The notes beneath the pieces were generated by a model. The model saw nothing but the letters and a program-made list of their open reading frames with translations. It made no database searches and was not told the origin of the DNA. Positions 13,540 to 26,900 of a DNA stretch of 64,000 bases are shown in pieces; position 1 is the stretch's first letter, and each line of letters opens with the position of its first letter. The stretch is from contig JAKJHU010000084.1 of NCBI GenBank assembly GCA_022316685.1, positions 2,365,001 through 2,429,000 of the forward strand. Direction: 5' to 3'. The stretch comes from Progne subis subis (lineage: Eukaryota; Chordata; Aves; Passeriformes; Hirundinidae). A program made the position numbers and the translations under genes.

Positions 13540-14345
13540 GCTCGCGGCGGCAGCAGCTAGCTCTGACAGAAAAGAGCACGGCTCTCCTTCCCGACCACCG
13601 CCTCAGCCCCACGGGCACGGCGCCTCTTCGCGCCGGCCCTGAGGCGGAGGGGCCGCGGAGGGCGGGGCGGCCGGACTCGTTTCGCGGCCGAGCGGGGCCG
13701 ATCGCGGCCGCCCCAGCACCGCCTCCTCCCCTCCCCGCTCTCCTCCCGCTCGCGGAGGCGGAGGGTCCCGGGCTCAGCGCTGTGCGTGTGGCCGCAGCTC
13801 CCGTGACCGCGCTTTCCCGCTCCGCTCTCGCCGCCTTCCCTCGGCAGCACCGCGCCTTCCGCTCTCTCCGCTCCCTCTGTTCCTCCGCTGCCCCTTCCCG
13901 GCCAGCAGGGGCTGCGCCTTCGAGTCTTCTTCCCTCGCATTCTGGAGGCTCTCAATATGTTCAGCGCCGTCCGCGCTCAGAGGCAGCAGGTACGGCGGGA
14001 GGGGGCCGAGCAGGGGCCGTGCGGCCGCGCTTTGTTCGGCGCTGAGGAGCGGGTGGGGGCTGTGGCCCGGGCGGGCGCCCCGCGCTCGGGGAACCGGAAC
14101 CCCTGCGGCCCCGCGGCGCTTTGTTGCTTGCTCGGGGCCGTTTTCTTGGGCCGCGGAGCTTCCCGCATGGCCTGAAGGGCGTGAGGCCGCTCACTCGGTG
14201 ACGGGGAACGGGCGGGCCCCGGCGGCCGAGGGATGCGGTGTAGTCCCCGGCCGGGAATTCCCGGCTTCCCCACGCGTTCCGGTGCGGTGCCAAGGTCAGG
14301 CGCTGCCTCTCCAAGCGCCACGCTGCAGCCGCGGAGTGGCATCTG
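13540..14345 (+). promoter_or_regulatory. IVNS1ABP: CpG island promoter of IVNS1ABP
   Basis: About 800 bp of very GC- and CpG-rich DNA lies between AT-rich flanks. It holds the first noncoding exon, whose 3' end is a clean donor (cagcag then gtacgg) at 13,989/13,990. There is no obvious TATA box. ETS-like CTTCCG words and GC boxes fit a housekeeping promoter. The transcription start cannot be fixed from sequence; somewhere near 13,780-13,900 is likely. Confidence 0.75.
13780..13989 (+). other. IVNS1ABP: IVNS1ABP exon 1 (5' UTR)
   Basis: The 3' boundary is supported by the donor cag/gtacgg at 13,989/13,990 inside the CpG island. The 5' boundary is only an estimate. The exon contains an ATG at 13,957 with A at -3. 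It is open to the donor for exactly 11 codons, which makes it an upstream start if the transcription start lies before it. The annotated protein start is far downstream at 20,922. Confidence 0.5.
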
Positions 14346-17300
14346 CCTAACCCCGTATCGTGAGGGGGAGGAGGAGGGGGGGAAGAGAAAGAATCGCGGG
14401 AATCCTGGACTTTGGAGGAAATAGCCGCTCCGGGATGAGCAACGTGTGCTGACAGCTGGCTGCCAGTGTCAAGATCCCCCCTGTCATCTATAGCAGTTCT
14501 AGGAAGTAGGAGATAATAAAGCAAAAACAGTGGCTGTCAGCCCACATTAGTGCTTCTGGGGAAAGCTGATGAGAGTGAATGAGCAGACCGGTTTGGTTTT
14601 GTAGGGGTTCTTTGGGGGTGACTGGGGAGGTGTACAGTATTTTCTGCCTGCATGCATCAATCTCCAGAGCTTTTTAAAATTTTCAGAGGTGCTTCAAGGT
14701 AGAAAATGCCTTTGCATTGGTACTCTCGCTCTTCCTTTACCCAGAATTCCCACAGACAATAAAATCTGAATTGGCTGTAATTTCATGCAGGGCAGAAAAA
14801 TTTTGTCAGTGAGAGGCGAAGCATCCGAATTTTTTCTTAAAGAGATGGGTGGTGACAGACTAATGGAAATACTACCTCATGTCACTCTGTATTTTTGTGG
14901 TTTGTGAAGGGAGGACTTTTTTTTTGTTGTTTGCAGTGATGGGTGTGTAGACACCACATTTATTCTCTTCTCTTAGTGAGCTAGAGAATAAGAAAACAAG
15001 CAGGATGTGGTGCTTTGATGGTGAGATTGGTTTAATTTTAGAAAGCAGATTTTGTAGCCACAAGCCTGATTCCTGGAGCACAAGGACCAGCAGTGAGGGA
15101 ATACTTTCCAGTTAGGAAGCTCTCTGTTAGCTGCTGTAATTAAGTCTAATTTTGTTTTCTTCAGCTTGAGTTCTTAAGGAGCAGAAGATGGTAAGAAAGG
15201 CAGAAACTGCCCAGAATGGGGGTGGAAGACTAGGAGGACATACTGAAAAAAACCACTGATTTGGTTGTGTGACAGATGTTTGGAGAACTGTGGGAAGTGT
15301 GTGTTAGTAGAAAAAAATAAACCCAGGGGATGCAGAAAGGGGAGGAAAGAACTCAGATTTTAGTAGAGTAAATGTGAGGCAGAGAGTTGAAAAAGAGATG
15401 TAGATAAAGACTGTGACAACAACAACAAAAGTATAAAGTGGGAAAGGAGAGGAAAGGCAGAACCAGTGTGAAAAATGACTAGGGCTTAGAAGCGTGGGAG
15501 GCCAGTCGTGGAAGCCAGTGCTGAATGGGCACACAGAGTGTTGTAGCTGAGGGTTGTTGCTGGAACAGCGGTAATATTCAAGCATGAAGTCTGCTGCTTA
15601 TAAATTTTTTAAGTCTGCATGCATAAATGTCTTTGGAAGAGCTCTCCAGGCTTGCTCTCTATAGAGGGCAGTCCAAGCATTGCGTCTTCTGGGGCTGCAT
15701 GTAAGAGATTGTGGAAAATGTCCACAGTTCTCTGACCTTCCTCTTCAGTTCCTAACCAGTCATAGAAAATACTCCATCTTCCCTCTCTCTCCTCACTGGT
15801 GGCATGGGAGCACAACTGAGGTTGATGTGCAGTGAAGTAGAACAATTTTGTCTACAAGTTATAATTATCAGTGAGACTAATTCTTTAGTGGAAAGCACCT
15901 GAAAAGTGAATAAGCGAAACAAAATTGTTGTAAATGCTGAGTCTTACTTCAGATTACTGGTATAAAGAGGTTGAGCCTATTTAGCGGTGTAAAGTATGTC
16001 GATAAATGGTGTGAAATATGTCGATAAATGTCTTGGTTTTTGGTGTTTTGCCCAAATGCAGACTCAGACATGAAAAGATGATGTGTTCTTACTATAAAGA
16101 AATGCTAATGTATGAAAGAAATGTTTTGAGGACGTTTGGTTTTCTCTTCTGATACAGATAATGGACTGTGAGCAGTCGTAGGTGTGACCTACATTTCTTC
16201 TAAGCTGGGCTGTCACAAGCTAGAAAGCTCAGACTGGGTGTTAAATTAATTCCATTTTTGTTTCACAAGTGTCAATCAAGTGTCTGTCATTACATCAGCA
16301 AATATTGACTTTAAATCAAAAGATTATCAAGTATCTCCCCCAAAGTAATGCTTTACCTGTGAGTTGAAGAATTAATACCTTAATTTGTGCAGAGCTGGCA
16401 CAGCAAATACTACTGCACATGGAAAATGGGCTGTATTAAAGATGAGAGGTAAAATAGATCGTCATGGGCAACGTGACTTCTGCCTCTGAGGCTTCTTGTC
16501 TTGGTAGTCACCTGAGACCACAGCTCCTGCAAGAGCCTCTGTCAGGGAGAGGCCTCGGGCAGTGCTGAGGATCACTGCCTCACTATCATTGCTATCTAGG
16601 TGAGTTTTCTTCAGTGTACCTTGAAATGGGCAGACAGTGAAATAGAGGAGTTTGAGAAGAAGGAATCTCCCTTCTGGGAGTTAGGATGTGCAGCCAGTTT
16701 ATCTCTGAGATCATTATGAGCTGTGACTTGCTCATGGTCCAGTGGTACACGTACACGGCAAAGGAAAATATCAGTCTGTGCACAACGTGAAGTGTTCAGG
16801 AAACACAGTTACTACAACAAGGTTGTGTTTAAAATGGAGCAGCTGGGCAGACATTTGAATCCTGGCATTCCTGTGCCTGGGAACTGCCGGAACACACCAC
16901 GTGGACGTTCTGTGACTTCAGGCCTGCCTGAGCACGGTGTGGTTGCTCTTGATCCAAGGGGGTCTCCAGCCCCTAACACCAGTACCAGTCTCTACTGTTA
17001 AAACTACAACAAAAATCTAGAGTTTACTGATCATTACTTTTTAGCATAATTTTAAAAGTAATTGCAGGAAATAGCTGCTCTCAAGTAGGAGTTTTCTCCA
17101 ATAGAATGTGTTGTTCTCATTCTGGGATGATAATTCTGTAGTTTTAATGTGTTTAAAGAAGTACATTTGGATGTAGCTTGAACAGTCATCGTGTCAGAGG
17201 CACAGGCTTTACAAGGCTGACAGTCATCTGGGAACATCTCACTTGGCTTAAAAAAAAATTCAAAATCCTGGATAATTATAAAAACCACTGGGTTCTTGAT

Positions 17301-19477
17301 GTGCTGAGCTGAAATGGAATATAAGCAAGGAGGGTAAGGTAATGACAAAGTGATTTGGATTTTTAAAAATAACTTAAAGGAAAGAGTTTGTTAGCAGTAC
17401 CTGTTTATAACCTCTAATGCAGAATAGGCAGCATTCTTGACTTTGCAGTGAATTTTGGCTGACAGTTTGGGTTGTTCTAGCAGTAGTACTCCAACACAAA
17501 ATCTGGAAAGTTGTGAATGTGCTTGTGCAGTTTAATGCTGTTTTGAGTAATAATATTAGCCATGACACACACAACAGCATTGAAAGTCTGTGGCAGTAAT
17601 TAAGATGTTCAAAATCCTAGATATTCAGCTTGGACAATACCATTAGGGGCATAATTGCATCTGCATGAGATTGGTGTCTCACACAAAGGAGAACTTTAAC
17701 AGACAAATCTTCCTTTCAATCCAGATCTATTTTGGATGACCTTCTTAGGTCTTCAAGGTCCTAAGCAAGTACGTGTGGCAGTTAGAACACTGGAAATAAA
17801 ACGGATGTTTTCAGCAGAATGTGCCAACACATGCCCAGAGATGTAAACTGAGCGAGGCTGATTGTGGGATTTAGTTAGAGTAGTTTGACTAGCTGTCCTG
17901 TGACTTGAAATGTTTTGGTTGTGGCAAGTCTTTATGAAAGGTGTGGACATCAGGCTGTTGGGTTCTGTTTTGAGAAGTTTGCTTGCTTTAAAAATTGCAG
18001 TGATTGTGCCAGTTGTACCAACAGGGGAAGTGTTGACTGCCAAATGCCCAATTAAACAATATTTGCTAAATAGAGCTTGGTGTCAGCTTCTCACCCTGCC
18101 TGTAGGATTACAAAAGAATATACCCTAATTTATTATTTACTCTCACCTATGTGTGAGATTTCTTTTCCCAGCAGAGCAAACTGGCATTGCAGCGTGTCGA
18201 AGGAAGTTGTGTCCGGGGGTGCCGCGTTCCTGACGCACACTGCTGTGCTCGGGAGCAGGCATTCCCTTCGGCGGGCTGTGTGGCTGTGCCTGCTCCAGCA
18301 GCAAAGCTCAGTGAGCAGTTCTGTGCTGGCTGGAATATTCTGTGTGCCTGGCTGTGGGAATGGGACAGTGTCCCGAGGAGCTGGTACACGGTGGGAAAAT
18401 GCCCCCTGCTGCTCCCGGGAATCAGCCTCCTGCTGGGGCTGCCCGGGCAGGTGCCGCTCCTGCCAAAGTCGCCCCTGGGCGGAGTGCTGGCCACACACCA
18501 GGGTCACAAGGTTCTCTTCCCTGCAGCGGGGCACTTTGAGTTTTTGACAAGGAGACATGAGCTGCACCTATTTTTAGGAAACCCGGTCCCCATTGTGGCA
18601 TTTATTCTAGAGATACTTATATAGTGTTGGAACTGAAGTGATTGATGTTTTCCTGAAGTGGCACCAGGGTCATGGAAAGTTCCAGAGTGTTTGTTGCCTG
18701 TTCCCTCCCTGCTGCTGCTGCTCCTCCTCTTCTCCCTTCCCAAAAAATCACAGCATAAAGAGCCCACCAGCATGTGAATTCCCAGCAAAGCCAGTCTCCA
18801 GTGCCAGTGCAAAGCTCAACTGGAACCAAAGAGATTCTGTTCCCAGCGTGGCAGAGAGACTTTTTACCAAAGAACGCTGTCATACTGATAGTGATTCCTG
18901 ATTTATTAATCTTTCTGGAAGGACTGGAGACTGGAGACATGCCTAGTCATTTCAGACATGTCCTTAATCCATCTTCAGATAATTTTAGGCATTCGGTAGA
19001 AGAAGGCTATAAGTAGATGAGCACAAGAAGAGCCAAAGGTAGGACGCTTGTGGATTGGGTGCTTTTAGAAAATGGAGTAATTTCTGTGGCATTATGTGTG
19101 AGTTACCTACTCATGGAAGCAGTAATGATAGCAGGACGTGCTGAAGGGCAGAGTTGATAAGGGATTGGCTAAAAATGGGATTCAGCTCTCCTAACTTTTT
19201 CTCTAAGCACTAATACAGCCGTTTTCTTGTCTCTGGAGGTATAACAACAATGTGGTTGATCTCTTATTAGGCATGAGGACATATTGGTGTCAGCTACTGG
19301 AATGGAAATATGAAAATACTAAATTTTTCAGCCTGCTTGCTTTTTGTGGCGGGGGGGGGAAGCCAACAAAAAATGACAAACTTGTTTGTTTGGGTCAGGA
19401 GCATGAATCAAGTTTTACGTGAAATACGTGGCAACACTATCTGTTGTCCTTACTTGATACCTTGTCCTTTATTGCAG
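13990..19477 (+). other. IVNS1ABP: IVNS1ABP intron 1
   Basis: This is a long first intron with no coding exon that I can support. A 26-bp segment at 15,165-15,190 has a good acceptor (ttttcttcag) and donor (gtaaga) and could be an alternative 5' UTR mini-exon, but the evidence is only splice-like consensus. A direct repeat of about 22 bp occurs near 15,990-16,030. No CR1 piece was recognised. Confidence 0.5.
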
Positions 19478-19709
19478 GTTATGATGCATGATTATCACAG
19501 AAGAAATTCATGTCTATAGCTCATAAGGACTATATTACATCATCTTCAAGCCTGATAGTTTTGGAATCCATATTGCAGCTGCAAACGCACGTCTGCTTTT
19601 GCATTTCCACAAACATCTTCCCTGTCAGGAGATCCTGAAACTCAAGTGCACTGTTCTAACACAGTGATACCATTGGGCTATTTTAAATTTACAGTCATTT
19701 ATTTGCCTG
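19478..19709 (+). other. IVNS1ABP: Probable IVNS1ABP 5' UTR exon 2
   Basis: The segment is bounded by a strong acceptor (pyrimidine tract then attgcag, ending 19,477) and a near-perfect donor (cctg/gtaagt at 19,709/19,710). It has several stops in each frame and no coding similarity, so it would be untranslated. Human IVNS1ABP also has a long multi-exon 5' UTR, which fits, but I cannot check alignment here. It opens in frame with the exon 1 ATG and closes that frame at a TAG ending at 19,519. Confidence 0.55.
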
Positions 19710-20921
19710 GTAAGTTGTACCATTAATTGTGTATACAGTAGTTAGTAATTCTGCTGAAATTATGTAAATTTAAAATCTTGGTGTCTTGTCCTTAATAAAA
19801 CACAACACATGAATGTTTGTAAGTAAGAGTATTGTTACCAGTTCAGAGTTGAATACTCCCAGTAGTAAGTGAATTTAAAATAGATGGATTAATGCTAGAA
19901 GTATTTTGTGGAAGCCTTGGTAATTTTCATTACTGATTTTTGCAATCCACTTTTTCTGGTTTGCAATTTTCTTATTTAGTTTGATCTTCAGAATTTTCTT
20001 AAACTTGAGATGGAAATACAAATTGTTGCTGGTAACATTAATAGAATCCCACGTATACTTTCTTATGTGATTTTTAAGGTTTCTGTACTTCTGCGTATAT
20101 TAGCAGCTCAAACTTACAAATCTGGTTTCTTAAAAATTAATTTTTCAAATTCATTAGGTCACCTAAGGGTAATAGTTTAGTATTCTTAATTAGCTACTTA
20201 TTTGGAAAGTGGTTAACTAAAAAAGAATCAATTAAAGGAGCTATAGAATAGATTCCAGATTAAAAAAAAAAAAATAATAAAAAACTGAAGTTTCCTGAAG
20301 TTATTTTTCCAGTCTTGGACTGATCTCCCTGAAGTGGTGTCTCTGTGTATGGCTGAGGTCTTCAGAGGAAGTTCTTCTAATACATGATTGTTGTTCTGAA
20401 TTTATTAAATTCTGTCTGTTTTGTTGGTCATAATGTTCTTTCATGACTTCCAGCTGCTCTAAAATACTGAGTCATTACTCATAAAATTAAACAGAAAGTG
20501 TTTTTCTGTCTATTCTACTTCACTAGCTACTTTAAATTCTCAGTTCTTATTTTTAAGTGTAGCTGCGTTTCGTGTCTGCAAAAAATGCAGCTGGACCAGG
20601 ATGGTAGGGAGTGGAAAGTGGTGATGAGTCATGATAGCTAGGGATGCATCCACCAAAAAAGATCTTTAGGGAGGGAAATCTGTGTAATCCAGTGGCTCCC
20701 ACAGAGATGGCACAGATTCAGTCTGTGGTTTTGAACCCAGTACCCGCTGCAGTACTGTGGACGCATTAAAAGTTGTGGCCTCCATCCCTGAAAATCATTA
20801 ATCCATTAGTGCCTCCTGCATGTTTGTTTGCAAACAATGTGTTGCTAGTGCTGCTATACTGAAGCAAAATGCTGTATGTGTAACCCTTGTCCATTGCCTG
20901 TGCAGCCAGACCAACACCAAA

Positions 20922-23900
20922 ATGATTCCCAACGGATATTTGATGTTTGAGGATGAAAACTTCATCGAGTCATCTGTTGCCAAACTCAACGCCTTACGCA
21001 AGAGCGGTCAGTTCTGCGACGTCCGCCTCCAGGTACCTGTGCCCTGCCCCACTGGGGTGCCTGGGGGGATGTGGGGCTTAAACCATGTAGAACTCTTCCC
21101 TCACTCACTGGCAGATGTAAGATTTTATAAGCCAGTTTTCTCTGAAAAATGCAAACTAAAAAAAACCCAAACGGGGTGCACTTTGAGAGAAGTGATGCTA
21201 GCTTTCAGCTGGAGACTGTTGATTTGAAAAATTGATTTGAACTGTGGCACTCACCTGAGTAGGCCTTCATATTGTGAAAATACAAAGGTAATTACAAAAA
21301 ATCCTCACCAGCACATGGGATTCTTGCTTGTGTTTGACATAAAGGTGTGTGGACACGAGATGCTGGCGCACCGAGCCGTGCTGGCATGCTGCAGTCCCTA
21401 CCTGTTCGAAATCTTCAACACCGACAGTGACTGTCACGGGGTTTCCCATGTGAAATTTGATGATCTCAACCCAGAAGCTGTTGAAGTTCTGTTGAATTAT
21501 GCCTATACTGCTCAGTAAGTAGTTCTCCCAGTAACTAGAGAGAGGATAGACTTCAATTCAAAAAATCAGAATAATAGAGCTAAATTTCTCTCCTTGATAG
21601 GTTGAAAGCTGATAAAGATCTGGTGAAAGATGTATACTCTGCAGCAAAGAAGTTGAAGATGGAGAGGGTTAAGCAGGTACGGTTCTCAGCTCTTCTGGAA
21701 GTCTGTTCTGCCTTTCCAGGCTGACAGCATTTCACCTTTTGGTGTTAGTGAGCCAAAACCTGGTGCTTCGTGGAAGAGGTGCTCAGCACAGAGCTGCTAT
21801 TCTTAGCACTGTACTGGTTTGTTCCCAGCTGCATGTGTTGCTTCCACTTGGGCTGTCTTGGTGCCAGGGTGTTCCCTGAAGTTATGTTTTGTATGTGTGT
21901 ACCTGTGTAAGAAAAACAGCTTTGAATCTTGGCTGATTCCTTACCTTCAGATCTGTGGCAGCAGTGCTGTGCTTGGTTGTGTTGGGAGCATGAACAAACC
22001 TGTAAAATCTGTCAGAAAAAGAACAACTCACACACTCCTGAACATAAATTTGGTAGTGCTTGACTTTGGAAGTACCCTTAGGCACAGATAGGGATACCCT
22101 TTACAAGTGAATTGGGATTATTAGCTCACCTGACTGAGAAGTAGTTTGAGTAGGTGTTCAGTAGAAGAGCATGGGGTCAAGTGTAGATGTTTGTAGCTTC
22201 CGAATGTGTCTGTTTTCATTTAAGGTGTGCATATTCCTGTGGAAGGCAGCGTTCCCTTTACGGCACTGGCGCGGGGATGACAGCAGAGTCACTACTCTGC
22301 AGTTAGAATAACAGCTGCTGCTGTGTGTTGGGATAGATAATTTAAATGTATAAAAACTTTCTGCCTGTAAACTAAGCTGCAGCTCTTTGGTTGGCAGGTT
22401 TGTGGTGACTATTTGCTCTCCAAGATGGATGTGCAGAGCTGCATCTCCTACCGGAACTTCGCCAGCTGCATGGGAGACTCTCGGTTGTTGAACAAGATCG
22501 ATGGCTACATTCAGGAACACCTTGTAGAGATTTCAGAACAGGAGGAATTTCTCAAACTCCCACGGTTAAAGGTTAGCTTAAGTTTGTAGAATTCCTTCTG
22601 GTACACAATTTCCAAAAAGCAACCTGAGGAGCAGCTGGGATTTCTTTCCCTTTTGGGGTCAGGAAAGCTTGGTGTACTGACTGCTGCCAACAATGTGACA
22701 TTCTGGATCTGTGTCCTGTTCTTACTACTGTGAACCTTAACTGTGGAGAGCAGGTGCTGTTGCCCTTTCCAGGTGTAAAAGGTGGTTGTATTTAAATGTG
22801 CTTCCTAGGTCCATAGGCTGAAAGCTCCTTGTGGTGTTTTCTGGCTCTGTGGTAAAGTGAGAGTTATGCCTACTGTGTAAAGCACAGTATGCTACAGGGT
22901 AATTGCTGAAGGGTAAATAATCTTTCCTCTTCTCCCTCAAGCTTGAAATAATGCTGGAAGACAATGTTGGCCTACCCAGCAATGGCAAATTGTACACAAA
23001 GGTAATCAACTGGGTACAGCGCAGCATCTGGGAGAACGGAGGCAGCCTGGAAGATCTAATGGAAGAGGTTAGTATTTAAGAAAATGGGATTATGGGATTA
23101 GGCATTAAAAAAACCCAAAAAAGCCAATATGAAGGATGATCCCTTTTTACTTTTTTATTTATTTTTTTTTCTCTTTTTTAACTATGACCCTAAAGAATTT
23201 AAATTTTGCTGTAGGTACCCCTAAGCTGAGAAACTGGGGGGGTGTTCAGGTGAGCTGAATGCACTGTTCAGTCTGGTCTTCACTTTCCTTTTTGCTCCCT
23301 GTTGCTGTATAGTAGCCTCAGAGTGGCCTGTATCTGCTTTAGTTTGGGGAGGTGGTACTGAGGCTTGCCGTAGATTGGTGATGTTTTCCTTTGCAGGTTT
23401 TGCTTGTAAATGCACAGTAGGTAAAAGCTTCTAATGGTTGTTCCTCCCCGTTGGTTTATCTCCCCATAGGTTTATTAACAAAACTAGGATACCAAGGCTG
23501 AAGAACCAAGAAGAGCCTCAAGTGTATTGACACGTACAGAAGCAGCAGTCCTGCCCCAGTGCTCCTAAGAAAATCCGCTGTGGGCAGAGAGCGATCATGA
23601 TGATTTAATGGTGTTTACTTACTCCTTTACAGGATGCATTATTTTGAAACTTGTGTGTTGTTAAATGGCTTTTCTCATGAATAGTAATGATAGATGTAGC
23701 CTGGGCAGTGTTTAGTGGCAAAATTAGTGGGGAGACCAAATTTTTAATTGGCTCCAGCAAAATAACTTTACCAAATCTTGTAAAATTCTTTGCAGTTTTC
23801 CAAATCTGCTATTACAAGCATGAAAGATCCCCAGAAACACTTGTCTAGGGAAAAGTACATGTTCATGCTGTCGTATAATCTCAAGTGTGTATTGCCTCTT

Positions 23901-26900
23901 GGAGAAACTCATTTAAAAGCTTTGATTATGTTGAAATTAAGATGCATTTCATTGAAACAGCTGCATCTGATTTCAGTGGTGGACAACAGTTTCTTCCAGA
24001 ACTTAAAATTGTGTTGTCTTCCTTTGTTCCCATACCTTTCTTTTAGAGTCCATTGTTGGCTTCTCATGGCCTTTTTTGATGGAGATAAATTATGTGTATT
24101 TTTTATAGCAGAAAACTTGTGTGCAGGGATAAGGGAAAATGCTTGCATGAGACTGTGAATTTGTGTAACTGCAAATTAATGTGCCTTTTGCTTGTCTAAT
24201 GTTTCTGTGCTGGGAAAACAGCAGAAGCCCATGGAAAACGAAGATTTCTCTCAAGCTGAGAAAGTAAGGAACCTTCACCCCCTGTTTGAAGATTGCCACC
24301 ATGACATCTGCTTCCTTTTAGTTTTGCCACTGTGCGAGCTTAAGATGAGCTGACGAGCAGTGTGGTGCCTGGGGTAATGTGCCTGTAGCTGAGGAGCACA
24401 GAGACAGCAGCCACATGGGTGTTCTGTTGTTGTTTTTGCAGGTGCAAACGCTGTACTACTCAGCTGATCACAAGCTGCTTGATGGAAATCTGCTAGATGG
24501 ACAGGCTGAGGTGTATGGCAGTGATGACCACATTCAGTTTGTGCAGGTACAAATTGCAGACAGTCTCAGGTAACCCCAGATAGACTGGAGCAGTTTTCAT
24601 TACACCTGAAGTCCTGTGTTCTGCTGGCAGAGAAGGCAGCAGGTGCCGTAGCAGAGAAATGCATCGCGAGAAGGTGTCTGGCTGGGAGCTGCTGTAGGCC
24701 ATGATGTGCTCTCAGCTTCTGTCTTGGACAGGCTGGGCTGACTCTCAGGCTTTGCAAAACACAGTGCTCTAATTCTGACTTCAAAATCAATCCTGGCTGT
24801 TAGAAGAAAGAAGAGGCAGACAACCACTCAGCTGTAGGAAGTCAACTAAGACCTTGTAGAGTTCCCAGAGACTGTAGAGAAGCACGGACTGCTTGGCTTG
24901 CAGTGAGGAATGTAATGTCTGGTAAATTTGGGCTCAAAAAAAGATTCCAAATCCAAGTTCTAATCCTTCAGCTGCCTGTGTCCGCTTCTTTTGTTCAGCT
25001 GCACTGGTTGGTGTAGCTGCCAAATCTCTCTGACTGAGTGCAAATCGCTCCTGTGCTTTTTGAGAGGTCTTTTTTCATGGGTTTGTTGTTTTGGTTTTTT
25101 TTTTATTTCTTCATGAAATTTGTAGCTAATGTAAAACACTGTCCATCCCAGAATGTGGATTTTAGAAGTGAAATGAGAGGAAAAGGAAAAGCCAGCTAAT
25201 TTTCCAGATTCTTCATTGTTTTTAGAAAGCCTTCACAGGGTTCTCCACATCTGGATACCACTTGTAATAGCTTAAAAGCAGAGAGGTGAACATTAAGAAA
25301 GTTCGTTTTCAGAAATAAGACTAGGACTTCTCAACGTTTTTCAGCAAATCCTTCCTGATAAGAAAAATCACCAACTTCAGACATCCTAAACAGTTGAGAG
25401 AACGCTAAAAATCCCCTAGATGCCAGTCCTGGAAAAATCTTAGCTTTTACGTTTTAAATTACAAAACTTTGTATTTTCTGTTGCTGTCAAGGCAATTCAA
25501 AGATAAGAGCATACATGGTTAATTGGATGAAGGTTCAGAAATCACAAAAATGCTCTCTACAAGTATGCTGATTGTCACAGTGAGCTGAGCTTAGCAATCC
25601 AGCTCCTCTGTGTGAGGTTATCTGAGTTAGGTGATGTGTTTCAGAAGTCTTGTGACAGTTTCCATGGAGATCAGGCTCCAGGGAACTGTGCAAGTGTCGC
25701 AGACTTGGGACTGTGGTCATAAACTGCTGCTGAACAGAATAGACAGCTCAGTAACTTCCTGTGCTTCAGGAAGAGCCTCAACAACCCAGCCAACTGCTGA
25801 AACTGGAAATTTTGAGTTTTTTCTTAATAGAGCAAAATAATGTAAGTTAGTGTATAAATTTAATTGGAGATGAAAAGGAAGCAGAAATCTGTTAGTGGGA
25901 AGTATCAAGGGAGTAAAATCCAAGAAACAACTAATCTGAGCACAGAGAGGAACTGAGGTGAAATTAAGCTTGTCTTCAGGGAATGAAGACTATAGTTAAT
26001 TCACTTCAAACAGCATTATATAATTAACTCAAGCTCCAGAAGCAGAGCTTAGGAGTGAGGCTCCTATGTGGTAGCTCAGTTCTCTCCAGCTGCATGTAGC
26101 TCTTTCCTTAAGATTTGTAAATCCTGCTAGAAATGCACGCTCACTTCAGGGATTTGCAGTCCAGCACCACCAGTATAAAGCTGCAGTCACAGGATAAAGT
26201 GAGTTCCAGAAGAAAAGGGTAGGGTGGTTTTTGGCCACTGTTGCTGGGCAGGCAAGATGTTCTGCTGAAAATATAGGTGTGCTATAAATGCTGCTCTGCG
26301 GAGGTGGTAGACGAGTGTGCTCTGGAGTAGCTGCAGTGTCTCAGAGAAGCAGAGGTAGAAGGAGCTGTAGTCTCTGGCTAGGTTTCTGTAGCTGCCTTTT
26401 GATTTTGCAGAAGAGGCCACCACGTGAGAATGATCACAAGCAGATCAGTAGCAGCTCCTCTGGAAGTCTTTCTCCAAATGCTACTGTTCAGAGTCCTAAA
26501 CACGAGTGGAAAATCATTGCTTCAGAGAAGACTTCGAGTGAGTAACAGGGGCAGGGGTTGTCTAACAGACGTGTCTGGTTTTGGGTACCTGCCACCTTCT
26601 GCTCCCTGGGGATTTTCTTCACATCTCTGAGGAATGCTAAGGTGTTTTTTCTTACTGATGATACAAGTCAAGTAATTTGTAGGGTGCTTCTGATGAACCT
26701 GGGCCAAACTGGGATCACCTGCATCTCAGGTCCTTATCAACTAAATCCACGGTGTGTCATCATTTTCCCAGAAAGTCCTAAGGAGACAGGCAGTCCATAG
26801 TTAACTAGCAGAGTTGTTTGCTCTGTGTGTGCGAGGAGACTCCCAGCACACGTTTAAGTTGCAGTCGCGTGTCCTTCGGCACTCTTAGTATCTAAAGCAT

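Larger units (their letters stand above)
1..13540. other. Intergenic region upstream of IVNS1ABP
   Basis: No gene can be supported here. All open frames are short, have no recognisable family, and are not flanked by convincing splice sites with continuing phase. The base composition is AT-rich and typical of bird intergenic DNA. Recognisable content is limited to three CR1 LINE fragments (near 822, 1868 and 9765), short simple repeats (a 16-17 bp repeat at 5775-5836, an AT run near 6392-6410, a T/G-rich tract at 2701-2750, a duplicated 18-bp word near 11656-11695) and the degenerate minisatellite at its right end. In human the region upstream of IVNS1ABP is a long gene desert towards HMCN1, so emptiness is expected. 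Distal enhancers could be present but cannot be called without cross-species conservation. Confidence 0.75.

Noticed and set aside
13557..13955. Arg/Gly-rich open frames on both strands of the CpG island (also 13,961-14,524)
   Set aside because: GC-rich DNA has few stop codons. The composition is that of translated CpG island, and no conserved motif is present.
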